A DNA stretch of 64,000 nt from Phocaeicola_A sp036804505. Its GTDB lineage: Bacteria > Bacteroidota > Bacteroidia > Bacteroidales > Bacteroidaceae. The notes beneath the pieces are model-generated. The model saw only the letters and a program-made list of their open reading frames with translations, did not search any database and was not told where the DNA came from. Every line of letters starts with the position of its first letter. The stretch's first letter is position 1. The position numbers were made by a program, and so were the translations under genes. The stretch covers positions 1 to 64,000 of the forward strand of contig DAIRSI010000001.1 in NCBI GenBank assembly GCA_036804505.1, written 5' to 3'. Below, piece by piece: positions 17,918-27,340 of this stretch.

Positions 17918-18997
17918 TTAGTTGGCTTTAAGTTTGACAGACTGTATGGCAGCAGCCGGACTCTTATAGCGATAAGAGATGCGATCACCGTCGTTCACTT
18001 TCTCTACTCCATCAATAAGGACTTTGTCATTCTTCGACAAACCTTCCGAAACCACAAAGATATCCTGCTTTGCAAAAGCTACCTTGATAGGACGTGCATG
18101 TACATAACCACGGGTATCGACCACAAAAACATATTTTTGGTCCTGTATCTCATAGGTGGCTTGCTGAGGAATAATCATTGCATTCCTGACCGGGATATCC
18201 ATTCTCACCGTACCTGTTTCACCGTTTCGCAAAAGATGGTCGGGATTAGGAAATTTGGCACGAAAAGCAATGTTTCCCGTACCCTTATCGAACTCCCCTT
18301 CCACATTCTGGAAATGTCCCTGAGCACCAAAGCGTGTCCCGTTTGCCAGAACAAGCGTGAGCGGAAGCTTGTCCCGCTCGGATGCATGCTGCTGATAATC
18401 GAGATATTCAGGTTCGGAAACATTGAAGTAAACATACATATTGTTATTGTCTGAAAGACTGGAAAGCAAGTCACCTTCCTGAATCATGCTTCCCTTCTTA
18501 TTGGGAATCCTGCCAATGATGCCGGAAAACGGAGCCCGAACGAGAGACAGCTTTTTCTGAAGACCGGCAAGCCGATAATCAGCCATTGCCGCATTCAACT
18601 TGGCTTTTGCCATTTTTTGCGCATTCTTGGACACGATATCATTCACTGCCAGCATAGAAGTGTTCTGCAAATCAATGCGGGCTTGTTCTGTTTCCGCCTT
18701 GGTCTTTTCCAACTCTTCCTGAGCACCGACGGTTGTTATGCGGAACAATAGTTGTCCCGCTTTCACTGTCTGTCCTTCGTCAACATAGATATCTTCCAGG
18801 ATACCGCCTTTCTGAGCCCTTATCTCGATGTTCTTCTCCGACTGGATGTTGGCCACATAGTCCTTCGAGATGAAGGTACTGGTTATTTCCGGAGTAGTAG
18901 CTGTGTAAACAGCTGTTACATCCTTCTCTGTTTTCGATTTGCATCCCGCTGTCATCAGCATGATGCCGACAACTAGCATAAGCACTTGCTTACTCAT
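17918..18997 (-). CDS. RND efflux periplasmic adaptor (AcrA-type)
   Basis: A 359-residue lipoprotein (MSKQVLMLVVGIMLMTAGCKSK, Cys 19) that bridges pump and outer-membrane channel. The order barrel-sandwich, alpha-hairpin, barrel is visible: KGGILEDIYVDEGQTVKAGQLLF (lipoyl half-motif), a helical hairpin about residues 95-150, RAPFSGIIGRI (second lipoyl half), then a beta-barrel with NGETGTVRMDIP. It is the first gene of the three-gene pump operon, with a -7 element at 19025-19032. No local TetR-type regulator is seen. Confidence 0.95.
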   Translation of the reverse strand: MSKQVLMLVVGIMLMTAGCKSKTEKDVTAVYTATTPEITSTFISKDYVANIQSEKNIEIRAQKGGILEDIYVDEGQTVKAGQLLFRITTVGAQEELEKTKAETEQARIDLQNTSMLAVNDIVSKNAQKMAKAKLNAAMADYRLAGLQKKLSLVRAPFSGIIGRIPNKKGSMIQEGDLLSSLSDNNNMYVYFNVSEPEYLDYQQHASERDKLPLTLVLANGTRFGAQGHFQNVEGEFDKGTGNIAFRAKFPNPDHLLRNGETGTVRMDIPVRNAMIIPQQATYEIQDQKYVFVVDTRGYVHARPIKVAFAKQDIFVVSEGLSKNDKVLIDGVEKVNDGDRISYRYKSPAAAIQSVKLKAN

Positions 18998-19024
18998 ATT
19001 TTATAATCAATAAAAATTCGGATG

Positions 19025-19032
19025 CAAAAGTA
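19025..19032 (-). promoter_or_regulatory. -7 element of the RND operon
   Basis: TACTTTTG on the - strand, 28 bases upstream of the adaptor start. Confidence 0.55.
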
Positions 19033-19267
19033 GTGTTCTTTTAAAGCCGCTGAAAAAGAAACAAATTAAAAGAGTTTAAAATAGAAAGCAAAAAAAGTCT
19101 CGTAGCGTTAATAATTATAATCGTCATCAACATCTTTATATCAAGACGCAATCCGTAACAATTCAATAACAGCACTCTTTAATGCAGTAAAACAAAATAA
19201 TTACTAATAAATCTAAAAAAAAAGGCCGAACGGACATTTTTGCAATCAAGTTGCAGAAACTCTTTTC

Positions 19268-19275
19268 TACTTTTG
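19268..19275 (+). promoter_or_regulatory. -7 element of the metal efflux operon
   Basis: TACTTTTG lies just before the ATG at 19284. The longer reading frame opening at 19251 would start inside the promoter, so 19284 is the likelier start, with a very short leader. Confidence 0.5.
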
Positions 19276-19283
19276 ATGTCAAA

Positions 19284-19697
19284 ATGAAAAGAGTATTATA
19301 CATATTATTTATTTGGCTTGCAATGATTACGGTGATACTGAATCCCTTTGTCATGCACCATCATCATGATCATCGAATATGTATGACTCAGGATATTTGT
19401 GCCATGGACGGCAACACCGACAGTCGGCATACCTCAAACCCGGAGGATAATGAAGAAGACGGATGTCCTTTACAACAAAAACATAACTTCATTGACCACA
19501 TAAAGGATGTGCAATATGCAACATACGCCTCGATATTCCAGATTCCGAACTTGTCCGCGATATTGACAAATACGATAAACAAGTCCTATCATCCCGACAA
19601 CAATAGCATTGATAGTTCTGAAGGCACCTCCGTGCTGGTAAGCAGAACAGGAATGGCTGTCTGTCCCAGAAGAGCACCCCCTTTCACAGCCGCATAA
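19284..19697 (+). CDS. His-rich small membrane-anchored protein (DUF6769-like)
   Basis: About 137 residues. A hydrophobic N-terminal segment (residues 4-23) is followed by MHHHHDHRICM at 24-34, then scattered Cys, His and acidic residues (EDNEEDGCPL), a composition fit for binding metal at the periplasmic face. Similar small proteins in Bacteroidales are, from memory, grouped as DUF6769; I cannot check this. It lies 174 bases upstream of the CusA-TolC fusion in the same direction, so a role in metal sensing or delivery to the pump is inferred. Confidence 0.75.
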   Translation: MKRVLYILFIWLAMITVILNPFVMHHHHDHRICMTQDICAMDGNTDSRHTSNPEDNEEDGCPLQQKHNFIDHIKDVQYATYASIFQIPNLSAILTNTINKSYHPDNNSIDSSEGTSVLVSRTGMAVCPRRAPPFTAA

Positions 19698-19871
19698 TAT
19701 TGTTCTTACAATAACATGGCAAAGAACATGTAACCCTCATCGTGTCGGATTAAAAAAATCAGATGCAGTGTCAAGCAATCAATGAGTTTATACTTGTTGA
19801 TGTTCTCGATTTTTAATCCATAGGCGGTGTCGGAATCCAATGAGCCATCCTAATAAAAAAAACTAAAAAAC

Positions 19872-22800
19872 ATGATCAATAAAATCATTTCATATTCCAT
19901 ACAGCATAAATTTGTCGTTCTATTACTATTATTAGTAATCATAGGAGGAGGACTTTACTCTTTACACACCATCAACGTAGATTCCACACCTGACATTACC
20001 AACAACCAAGTGCAGGTAATCACCTCATCCGAGAACTTGTCAACGGCAGATATAGAGCAGTTCGTTACGTATCCCGTAGAATTAGCCATGTCCAATTTGC
20101 CAGGCGTGCAAGATGTACGTTCCATATCCAGATTCGGGCTGTCAGTCGTTACGGTAATCTTTGACGATGATATGGGGACATACAGGCCCCGCCAATTAGT
20201 TCAAGAAAAATTGAGCGAAGTGAAAGAGCAAATACCTGCAGGTTTTGGCACACCCGAAATGGGACCTATCACAACAGGCCTCGGAGAAATATTCCAATAT
20301 ACTCTAGTTCCAAAGAATAATTCCCAATATTCCCCGCAGGAGTTACGCACCATTCAGGATTGGATCGTAAAGCGTCAAATGGCCATGATTCCGGGAGTGG
20401 TCGATGTCAATTCATTCGGAGGAAGCATCAAACAATATGAAATTTCACTTTCATCCGAGCGACTCAATGCCATGAATGTAACGATGTCCGAAGTATTCGA
20501 AGCCCTCAGCAGAAATAACGTTAATACAGGCGGGGCATACATCGAAAAGGACCACATGGCCAATTTCATACGCGGTGAAGGATTGGTGAAGTCTGTGGAC
20601 GATATCAACAGCATCGTAGTGAAGAATGAAAACGACATACCGATTTTGATACGCGATGTGGCCGAAGAGGTAAAATTCGGAGAACAAGTGCGTTATGGAG
20701 CATTCACTCAGGATGGACATGAGGCTGTTGGGGGAATGATTCTGATGTTGAAAGGAGCCAATTCCGATAAAGTCGTAAAAGAAGTAAAGGAACGAATGAA
20801 GTCTGTTCAGAAATCATTGCCTGCCGGCATTGTGATCAAGCCGTTTCTCGACCGTTCCAATCTCATCGAAAGAACCACCACGACCATTGCCCGTAATCTG
20901 ATAGAAGGTGCTCTGATTGTTATTTTTGTTCTTGTAGTGCTTTTGGGGAATATAAGGGGCGGCATAATAACTGCATCCGTCATTCCGCTTGCTCTTCTCT
21001 TTGCCTTTATCCTGATGCGTCTGTTTGGAGTATGGGCAAACTTGATGAGTCTGGGTGCCATTGACTTCGGTATTATAGTGGATGGTGCGGTAATCATCGT
21101 GGAAGGCATTACTCATAAGATAGAATCCGTAGTAGGCAAACAAACGAAACTCAATCAGGATATGATGGACAAAATCAGTTTTGAGTCGGCTTCCACAATG
21201 ATGAATTCGGCCTTCTTCGGACAGCTCATCATACTTATTGTCTTCACCCCCATTTTGTTTCTTTCGGGCATCAGCGGCAAGATGTTCCAGCCCATGGCAT
21301 ATACATTTTCATTTGCCATATTGGGTGCCATCATTCTATGCCTTACCTATGTGCCCATGGTTTCTTCCCTGCTCATGCGCCCCTCTCGGAATCCCGACAG
21401 TCGGTTTGCACATTTTGAGCAAAGACTCGAAAGATTCAGTTCGAAAATAATGAACAAAATACACGCTCTATATGAACCTATTCTGTTCTTTTCTCTCGGT
21501 CACAAGAAAATAATTCTCATCTGCGCCATTGCTCTTTTTACCGTTACCGGAATCACATTCAGCCGTATGGGTGGCGAATTCGTTCCCAGTCTGGATGAAG
21601 GAGACATTGCCATGCAGACATTCCTGCGTCCCGGGAGTTCCCTTTCCGAGACCATCAAACGTGAAGAAGAAGTGGAACGATTATTACTCAAAAGCTTTCC
21701 CGAAATCAAAACCGTATGCGCCCGCATAGGTGTTGCCGACATACCGACTGACCCGATGGGATTTGACTACACGGACAGTTTTATCATTTTGGAAAAAGAT
21801 ATGAACAAATGGACATCGGCAAAATCGAAAGAAGAGTTGATAGAAAAGATTAAGACGAAGTTGAGCGTGCTTCCCGGCCTGAACTTTTCTTTTTCACAAC
21901 CTGTGGAGTTACGATTTAATGAATTGCTGACCGGTATCCGGGAAGATGTTGCCGTGAAGCTTTACGGTGACGACCTTGACAAGCTGAATGAACTGGGCGA
22001 AAAAATGGTTGATATCATCAGCAAGATTAAAGGAGCGGGAGATGTATCGCTGGAGCGAACCTCAGGACTTCCGCAAATAACAGTAAAATACGATCATCCA
22101 AAGATTGCACAATATGGATTGAATATAGCAAAACTTAACCAATATGTGAGCGCCGCTTTTGCAGGAAGCAAGGCGGGAGTGATTTTCGAAGGAGAGAAAC
22201 GGTTTGATATGGTCATACGTCTTTCCCAGAAAGAGCGCAAAAGCATAGATGATTTGAAGAATCTGTATATAGACTTGCCGAGCGGGCAACTCATCCCGTT
22301 GAAGGAAGTAGCAGATATCAGTTATCAGCCGGGACCTATGCAGATTTCCAGAGACCAGGCTTCCCGAAGGATATATGTAGGAGTGAATGTGCGCGGAAGA
22401 GATGTGCAATCTCTTGTTGAAGAAATTCAAAAAAAACTTGACAAGGAGCTCAAGCTTCCGGCAGGTTATCGTATTACATACGGAGGAGAATTTCAGAATC
22501 TGCAGGATGCTAAAGCCCGCTTAATGATTGTCATGCCGATAGCGATGCTGCTCATTTTCATCCTGCTCTATTTTGCTTTGAAATCAGTCAAACAAGCTTT
22601 AATGATCTACATGGCTGTACCTCTTGCTGTCATCGGAGGCATTTTCTCTCTAGTGTTAAGAGGTATGCCATTCAGTATCTCGGCCGGCGTAGGGTTTATA
22701 GTTCTGTTCGGAGTTGCAGTGCTCAACGGACTCGTCTTGATAAACAGATTTAATTCATTGAAGGAAGAAGGCATGACAAACGTGCTGGAGCGTATTAAAC

Positions 22801-24200
22801 AAGGAACACGCGAGAGACTGCGGCCGATACTCCTTACCGCCACAGCCGCAATGTTGGGATTTCTCCCTATGGCCGTATCAAGTTCGTCCGGTGCAGAAGT
22901 TCAAAGGCCGTTGGCAACAGTTGTCATAGGCGGTCTGTTTAGTGCTACGTTACTCACCTTGATTATTGTACCTATATTGTATGCCTTAGAGGAGAGAATA
23001 GGGAAACACTATCATCACAAAAACACGGCAGCGGCAATAGCGTCTGTAATATTATTGATAATGCCATCGACAGTCCATGCCCAACAACCTCTCTCTCTTG
23101 ACAAGGCTGTACAGATGGCCCTTGAGAGTTATCCTTCAGTGAAAGCCGCCAGACTGGAAGCCAAAGCTCAAAAGCAACTGAAATCTTCAGCATGGGATAT
23201 TGGTGCCACGGAAATATCCACCGGCGCAGAAGAGAAAGGGAAAGGCAACGATGCTATAACAACGTTGATTTCTGTCAGACAAAATCTTGATATTTTAGGA
23301 ATAGGTGCACGTTCCAAGTATTATAACAAACAAGCAAATGTTTCCGATATACAAGTAAAAGTTGCAGAGCGGGAACTTCGCCGTGAAGTAAGTATCGATT
23401 ATGGAACTGCCTATGTTGCCCACCAACGCCGATTGGTTTATGATGAGCTAGACTCAATATATCGGGATTTCGAGAAAGCGGCAAAGTTACGCTATGAGAC
23501 GGAAGCAACATCGAAATTAGAATACCTTTCTGCTCAAAATCAGGCACGACAAATCATACTGACCAGGCAGCAGGCTATACAAGACGAACAAATTGCATTA
23601 AAAAATCTGAATCGCTGGCTTGGAGAAAATACTTCTTACACGACAGATGGCAGCGTTGCTGCCATGTCGACGGAAGCTATCCGATCATCGGATTTACATC
23701 CCATGCTGCAACTCGCAGATGAAAGAATGAAACTGGCCGACAGCAAATATAAAATGGAGATATCTGAATTCTTTCCTAAATTTTTCGTAGAGTATGGAAA
23801 ACAAAAGATAGGCTCTGCAACGGGATACTATTCCTATCAAGCAGGTATCAGTTTACCGTTGTTCTTTGGTGCACAAACAGGACGTACTAAGTTTGCAAAG
23901 ACCCAGCGCGATGTTGCCAGGCAGAATTACGACCTCCAGCAACGCGAATTGACTTCCCGGCAAAGTGCCGCCACAGGTCAGTATGAGAAATGGAAGACTT
24001 CACTTAAATACTATTTCGAGACAGCACTTCCTTTAGCTAAAGAACAGCAACAGGCCGCAATACAATATTACAGAAAAGGGGCTACCGATTATCTCGGTTT
24101 TATCCAGAATATGAAGGATGCCACTCAAATCCGGCTCGACTACTGGAATTGTTATAGCGAATATCTGAACACGAAATTTAATTTAGAATATTGTTATTAA
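19872..24200 (+). CDS. CusA/CzcA heavy-metal RND pump fused to TolC-type factor
   Basis: A 1442-residue fusion. Residues 1 to about 1040 are a heavy-metal RND pump: helix 4 carries the family triad D398, D404 and E411 (AIDFGIIVDGAVIIVEG), which conducts protons in CzcA. After a short His-bearing linker (GKHYHHKN) a second hydrophobic stretch ends in VHA-QQ (A1070), which resembles a signal peptide with a type I cleavage site. Residues 1071-1442 form a TolC-family outer-membrane factor (SLDKAVQMALESYPSVKAARLEAKAQ). Cleavage would release it to the outer membrane. The metal is not readable; Cu, Ag, Zn, Co or Ni are candidates. Confidence 0.95.
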   Translation: MINKIISYSIQHKFVVLLLLLVIIGGGLYSLHTINVDSTPDITNNQVQVITSSENLSTADIEQFVTYPVELAMSNLPGVQDVRSISRFGLSVVTVIFDDDMGTYRPRQLVQEKLSEVKEQIPAGFGTPEMGPITTGLGEIFQYTLVPKNNSQYSPQELRTIQDWIVKRQMAMIPGVVDVNSFGGSIKQYEISLSSERLNAMNVTMSEVFEALSRNNVNTGGAYIEKDHMANFIRGEGLVKSVDDINSIVVKNENDIPILIRDVAEEVKFGEQVRYGAFTQDGHEAVGGMILMLKGANSDKVVKEVKERMKSVQKSLPAGIVIKPFLDRSNLIERTTTTIARNLIEGALIVIFVLVVLLGNIRGGIITASVIPLALLFAFILMRLFGVWANLMSLGAIDFGIIVDGAVIIVEGITHKIESVVGKQTKLNQDMMDKISFESASTMMNSAFFGQLIILIVFTPILFLSGISGKMFQPMAYTFSFAILGAIILCLTYVPMVSSLLMRPSRNPDSRFAHFEQRLERFSSKIMNKIHALYEPILFFSLGHKKIILICAIALFTVTGITFSRMGGEFVPSLDEGDIAMQTFLRPGSSLSETIKREEEVERLLLKSFPEIKTVCARIGVADIPTDPMGFDYTDSFIILEKDMNKWTSAKSKEELIEKIKTKLSVLPGLNFSFSQPVELRFNELLTGIREDVAVKLYGDDLDKLNELGEKMVDIISKIKGAGDVSLERTSGLPQITVKYDHPKIAQYGLNIAKLNQYVSAAFAGSKAGVIFEGEKRFDMVIRLSQKERKSIDDLKNLYIDLPSGQLIPLKEVADISYQPGPMQISRDQASRRIYVGVNVRGRDVQSLVEEIQKKLDKELKLPAGYRITYGGEFQNLQDAKARLMIVMPIAMLLIFILLYFALKSVKQALMIYMAVPLAVIGGIFSLVLRGMPFSISAGVGFIVLFGVAVLNGLVLINRFNSLKEEGMTNVLERIKQGTRERLRPILLTATAAMLGFLPMAVSSSSGAEVQRPLATVVIGGLFSATLLTLIIVPILYALEERIGKHYHHKNTAAAIASVILLIMPSTVHAQQPLSLDKAVQMALESYPSVKAARLEAKAQKQLKSSAWDIGATEISTGAEEKGKGNDAITTLISVRQNLDILGIGARSKYYNKQANVSDIQVKVAERELRREVSIDYGTAYVAHQRRLVYDELDSIYRDFEKAAKLRYETEATSKLEYLSAQNQARQIILTRQQAIQDEQIALKNLNRWLGENTSYTTDGSVAAMSTEAIRSSDLHPMLQLADERMKLADSKYKMEISEFFPKFFVEYGKQKIGSATGYYSYQAGISLPLFFGAQTGRTKFAKTQRDVARQNYDLQQRELTSRQSAATGQYEKWKTSLKYYFETALPLAKEQQQAAIQYYRKGATDYLGFIQNMKDATQIRLDYWNCYSEYLNTKFNLEYCY

Positions 24201-24220
24201 TCACTTAAAACTGAAGAAAA

Positions 24221-25396
24221 ATGAAATACAAATTAATATATACAGCCATTCTGGCATCAGTCATTCTGTCCGGATGCAAAGGAAAAGACGTGCAGTCAAA
24301 CGATGCTGCCGTTTCAGAACAACAAGAAAAAGAGCCTTCCTTATCTGACGTTTCACTCACAGATGCCCAAAAGAAATCTCTGGATGTCACGATTGGCAAA
24401 ATGCCGGCTCATCAATTCTACGGAATGATAGAAGCCAATGGCTCTTTATCGGTCATGCCGCAGAGCGAAGCTTCGGTTTCACCTTTTATTGGAGCCAATG
24501 TAAAATCGATTTTGGTAAAAGAAGGACAGAGTGTACGGCGCGGTCAAGCTCTCGCCTATCTCTCGCATCCTGATTTACTGGACTTGCAGAGTCGCTACCT
24601 TGCTGCATACAACCGCATGGGATACGTTTCGCAAGAATATAATCGTCAGAAGAAGTTTTATGCAGAGAAGATTGGCGCAGGGAAAGATTTCCAACAGGTG
24701 CAATCGGAGTATAATTCTTTGGAGGCGGAACTCAGAACCACAGAAGCACAGCTCAGCCTCATTGGCATAAATCCGCTTCAAGTGCGTCACGGCAAGGTCA
24801 TTTCGAACATAGCCGTCAAAAGTCCCATCAACGGCACTGTGGAAAAGATAAATGTAAAGACAGGCCAGTATGCCGATTCTCAAACGCCCATGTTTCGTAT
24901 CGTCAATATGGACAATATTTATGCAGACCTTCTTGTCTTCGAGAAAGATGTTCCCATGGTTAAGGTTGGCCAGGATGTGTCACTTTCCTTAAAATCTACG
25001 ACCGGAGCAAAATATACAGGAAAGATTTATTCTGTGGGAAAGACATTCGAAAGTAACCCCAAGGCCATTCATGTACGGGCAAGCATCAACGGGACGAAGC
25101 AAGGACTCATTGCCAAAATGTATCTCTGCGGAAAGATAGACTCCGACATGAAAAAGCTGGCGGCAATACCCGAAGAAGGAGTAGTGGACGATTCCGGAAA
25201 GTCATATATATTCTCTGTTACACAGAAAGGCGGCAAATGGATCTTCCATCCCATTGAGATAGAAAAAGGAAGATACGAAAATGGATATGTGGAAATCTTG
25301 CACGCCGACGCGTTGGGCGACAATACTATTTTCGCACTTGATAATGCATATTATATCCTTTCTGAAATGAAAAAGAGTGAAACAGGAGAAGAATAA
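24221..25396 (+). CDS. heavy-metal RND efflux adaptor (CusB/CzcB-type)
   Basis: A 391-residue lipoprotein (MKYKLIYTAILASVILSGCKGKD, Cys 19) of the membrane-fusion family. The split lipoyl motif is visible as GANVKSILVKEGQSVRRGQALAYL and SPINGTVEKINVKTGQYA, with a helical hairpin between, then barrel and membrane-proximal domains. It lies 20 bases after the pump-TolC fusion and completes the tripartite system. It lacks the Met-rich N-terminal metal site typical of CusB, which leans toward a CzcB-like role. Confidence 0.94.
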   Translation: MKYKLIYTAILASVILSGCKGKDVQSNDAAVSEQQEKEPSLSDVSLTDAQKKSLDVTIGKMPAHQFYGMIEANGSLSVMPQSEASVSPFIGANVKSILVKEGQSVRRGQALAYLSHPDLLDLQSRYLAAYNRMGYVSQEYNRQKKFYAEKIGAGKDFQQVQSEYNSLEAELRTTEAQLSLIGINPLQVRHGKVISNIAVKSPINGTVEKINVKTGQYADSQTPMFRIVNMDNIYADLLVFEKDVPMVKVGQDVSLSLKSTTGAKYTGKIYSVGKTFESNPKAIHVRASINGTKQGLIAKMYLCGKIDSDMKKLAAIPEEGVVDDSGKSYIFSVTQKGGKWIFHPIEIEKGRYENGYVEILHADALGDNTIFALDNAYYILSEMKKSETGEE

Positions 25397-25434
25397 CTTT
25401 TATGCCACCGTAGGTAACCAGCTAACCGGGAACC

Positions 25435-26340
25435 TTATTTCAGAACCGGATGCTGAACAAAGTCGTAGTTTTTCCCTGCAATCTTCAAGCTCGCTTTCTT
25501 TCCCGAAGCGGTCCATATGATATTGCCGTCGGTATAGACTGTCGTATCCGAGTGATCTCCCTTCTGAGGAAGTATATGGCATTCCCCATATTTATCCGTC
25601 AGGAGGAACACGGAACCGGTTTTCCCGTTATTAAAATAAACTGCGTCAAAGTATTTGCCTTCCGAAGTTGTATAAACGAAATTGAGCGGTGAAAGCAGAG
25701 TGAATTCATAGTTTTTGTTGCCATCCGTAAAGACAGGAGTGGTCACCGGTTCCGGAGCCGGATCAATGATTTCCATCTGTAAACTGTTTTTCCCGTCGAC
25801 ATACTCATTCACTTGAATATTCTCTACATTGGGTTTAAGTTGGTATTCCTTGCCTTTAAAAGCAAACTTCACTACCTGCTTTCCATTTTTGTTATATATA
25901 TTCAAAAGCGCATGTTGACCTGCCGGACGATTCTCAACCATGGTTTGTGTCTTATACAACACAGGAAGATTCTTTTCGTCATTGAGCTTGTACAAAGTAT
26001 CGGTACTATTGAAAAGCATTCCTTCACCAACGAAGTAAGGGACGCCATCGACCAGTATAGAATCATTTACCTGTTTCAGAGCTCCTTCATCCACAAACAA
26101 TCCTTTTCTTTCCAGATATTTGTTCAACATTTCGTATTTGTCGAAACCCAATGCTACCATTCGGAATATTCCCGGACAATCTGCCGCAGGAATTATTCCC
26201 GCATAGGTACCGTCCACATCAATACTTATGTTTGAAGTATGCATATCTACTTGATAAAGTTTGTTCTCTTTTTTATTTCCACATGACATCATGACGATTC
26301 CTGACAGCATGATGACAACAAAATGTAATTTCATCTTCAT
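25435..26340 (-). CDS. NlpE-like lipoprotein with MliC-like C-terminus
   Basis: A 301-residue lipoprotein (lipobox VMMSC, Cys 20). Residues about 43-140 resemble the NlpE N-terminal domain: DGTYAGIIPAADCPGI matches the family pattern DGxYxGxLPxADCxGI. The CxxC of E. coli NlpE is not visible. Residues about 210-300 resemble an MliC (C-type lysozyme inhibitor) fold: YEFTLL...YFDAVYFNNGKTGSVFLL...IIWTASGKKASLKIAGKNYDF. NlpE senses copper and surface stress in enterobacteria. The gene converges on the metal efflux operon, which fits an envelope or metal stress role, by inference. Confidence 0.7.
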   Translation of the reverse strand: MKMKLHFVVIMLSGIVMMSCGNKKENKLYQVDMHTSNISIDVDGTYAGIIPAADCPGIFRMVALGFDKYEMLNKYLERKGLFVDEGALKQVNDSILVDGVPYFVGEGMLFNSTDTLYKLNDEKNLPVLYKTQTMVENRPAGQHALLNIYNKNGKQVVKFAFKGKEYQLKPNVENIQVNEYVDGKNSLQMEIIDPAPEPVTTPVFTDGNKNYEFTLLSPLNFVYTTSEGKYFDAVYFNNGKTGSVFLLTDKYGECHILPQKGDHSDTTVYTDGNIIWTASGKKASLKIAGKNYDFVQHPVLK

Positions 26341-26520
26341 ATTTTTTTCGTTTAAATCATTTAAGACTTTCTATTATCATAACGCATATAACCGGAGATA
26401 CCCCTATAGCTTAACATAGAATAACAGAAAACCTTCCGTATCATAAATTCTCGGCTGTCCACTCGAACTATTTTGTTTTCTCATTTACTTTGAGTAATAT
26501 TGCAAAAGAAAATAACTTAC

Positions 26521-27081
26521 ATGAATAATCAGCCATCCTATAAAGACAAACTTGCGGGCCCTTCCTACAAAACAACTATAGAATCGCTTGTGGAGGATAT
26601 TTCCCAACGTCCTGATACGTTTCCATATATGTACAGACTCATGGAAGATGAAGACCATATCATTTCCTGGCATGCCATGTGGACCTGCGAAAAAATCAGC
26701 GAACGATATCCGGATTGGTTTGATACTTTATATGACGATTTGATAAAGAAACTGTTTTCATGCAAGCATAGCGGTTCCAAACGTCTGCTGCTGTCTATCC
26801 TTTACAACTTGGCGATACCCACCCCTTTCCCCGTGGAACTGCTCAATTTTTGTATGGACAGAATGCTGATGCCTCAAGAAAGCATTGGGGTACAGGCTTT
26901 GGCTGTCAAGATGGCCTACAGGCTCTGCCTGAAAGAACCCGAACTGCTGCAGGAGCTGGATATCATATTGAACAATGCCGACAAAGAATTCTATTCGAGG
27001 GGAGTAAAGAACGCTATCCGTTCGGTACAAGAGAAAATCCATCATATGACCAAGCCAAAGAGGAATCAACCATCGTTCTAA
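26521..27081 (+). CDS. HEAT-like helical repeat protein, function unknown
   Basis: About 186 residues starting MNNQPSYKDKL. The sequence is almost entirely helical with paired amphipathic helices (EDHIISWHAMWTCEKISERYPDW; GSKRLLLSILYNL), typical of HEAT/ARM-like repeats that mediate protein contacts. There is no signal peptide or transmembrane segment, so it is cytoplasmic. A weak -7 element (TTACTTTG, 26485-26492) precedes it. Its partners are unknown. Confidence 0.75.
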   Translation: MNNQPSYKDKLAGPSYKTTIESLVEDISQRPDTFPYMYRLMEDEDHIISWHAMWTCEKISERYPDWFDTLYDDLIKKLFSCKHSGSKRLLLSILYNLAIPTPFPVELLNFCMDRMLMPQESIGVQALAVKMAYRLCLKEPELLQELDIILNNADKEFYSRGVKNAIRSVQEKIHHMTKPKRNQPSF

Positions 27082-27145
27082 AGTCCCGGAACCACAAAAA
27101 ACAATAATAAATCGGCTTTTACTAGATTAATCGGAAGAATAAGCG

Positions 27146-27153
27146 TAACTTTG
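27146..27153 (+). promoter_or_regulatory. -7 element of the DEAD-box helicase gene
   Basis: TAACTTTG matches TAnnTTTG and implies a leader of about 180 bases before the start at 27341. The leader has no open frame of note. Confidence 0.5.
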
Positions 27154-27340
27154 CAGCCGTAAACAAACGGATTTATTCTGAAATCATCTTTGTGCTTGGG
27201 TGTTTCTGCCCTTTCCTCTCACGAAACGCCTCTTTCCCAAATAGACATCATTATCCACTCCGTTGTTTGGAGAAACGGCCTCTGGATTGCATCGGCAATA
27301 CATCCGAAAGGCCCTTAAAAATAACATTTGACAAAAAATT

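Noticed and set aside
25396..25435. Possible terminator between convergent metal genes
   Set aside because: No stable stem followed by a T-run found in the 38-base gap.
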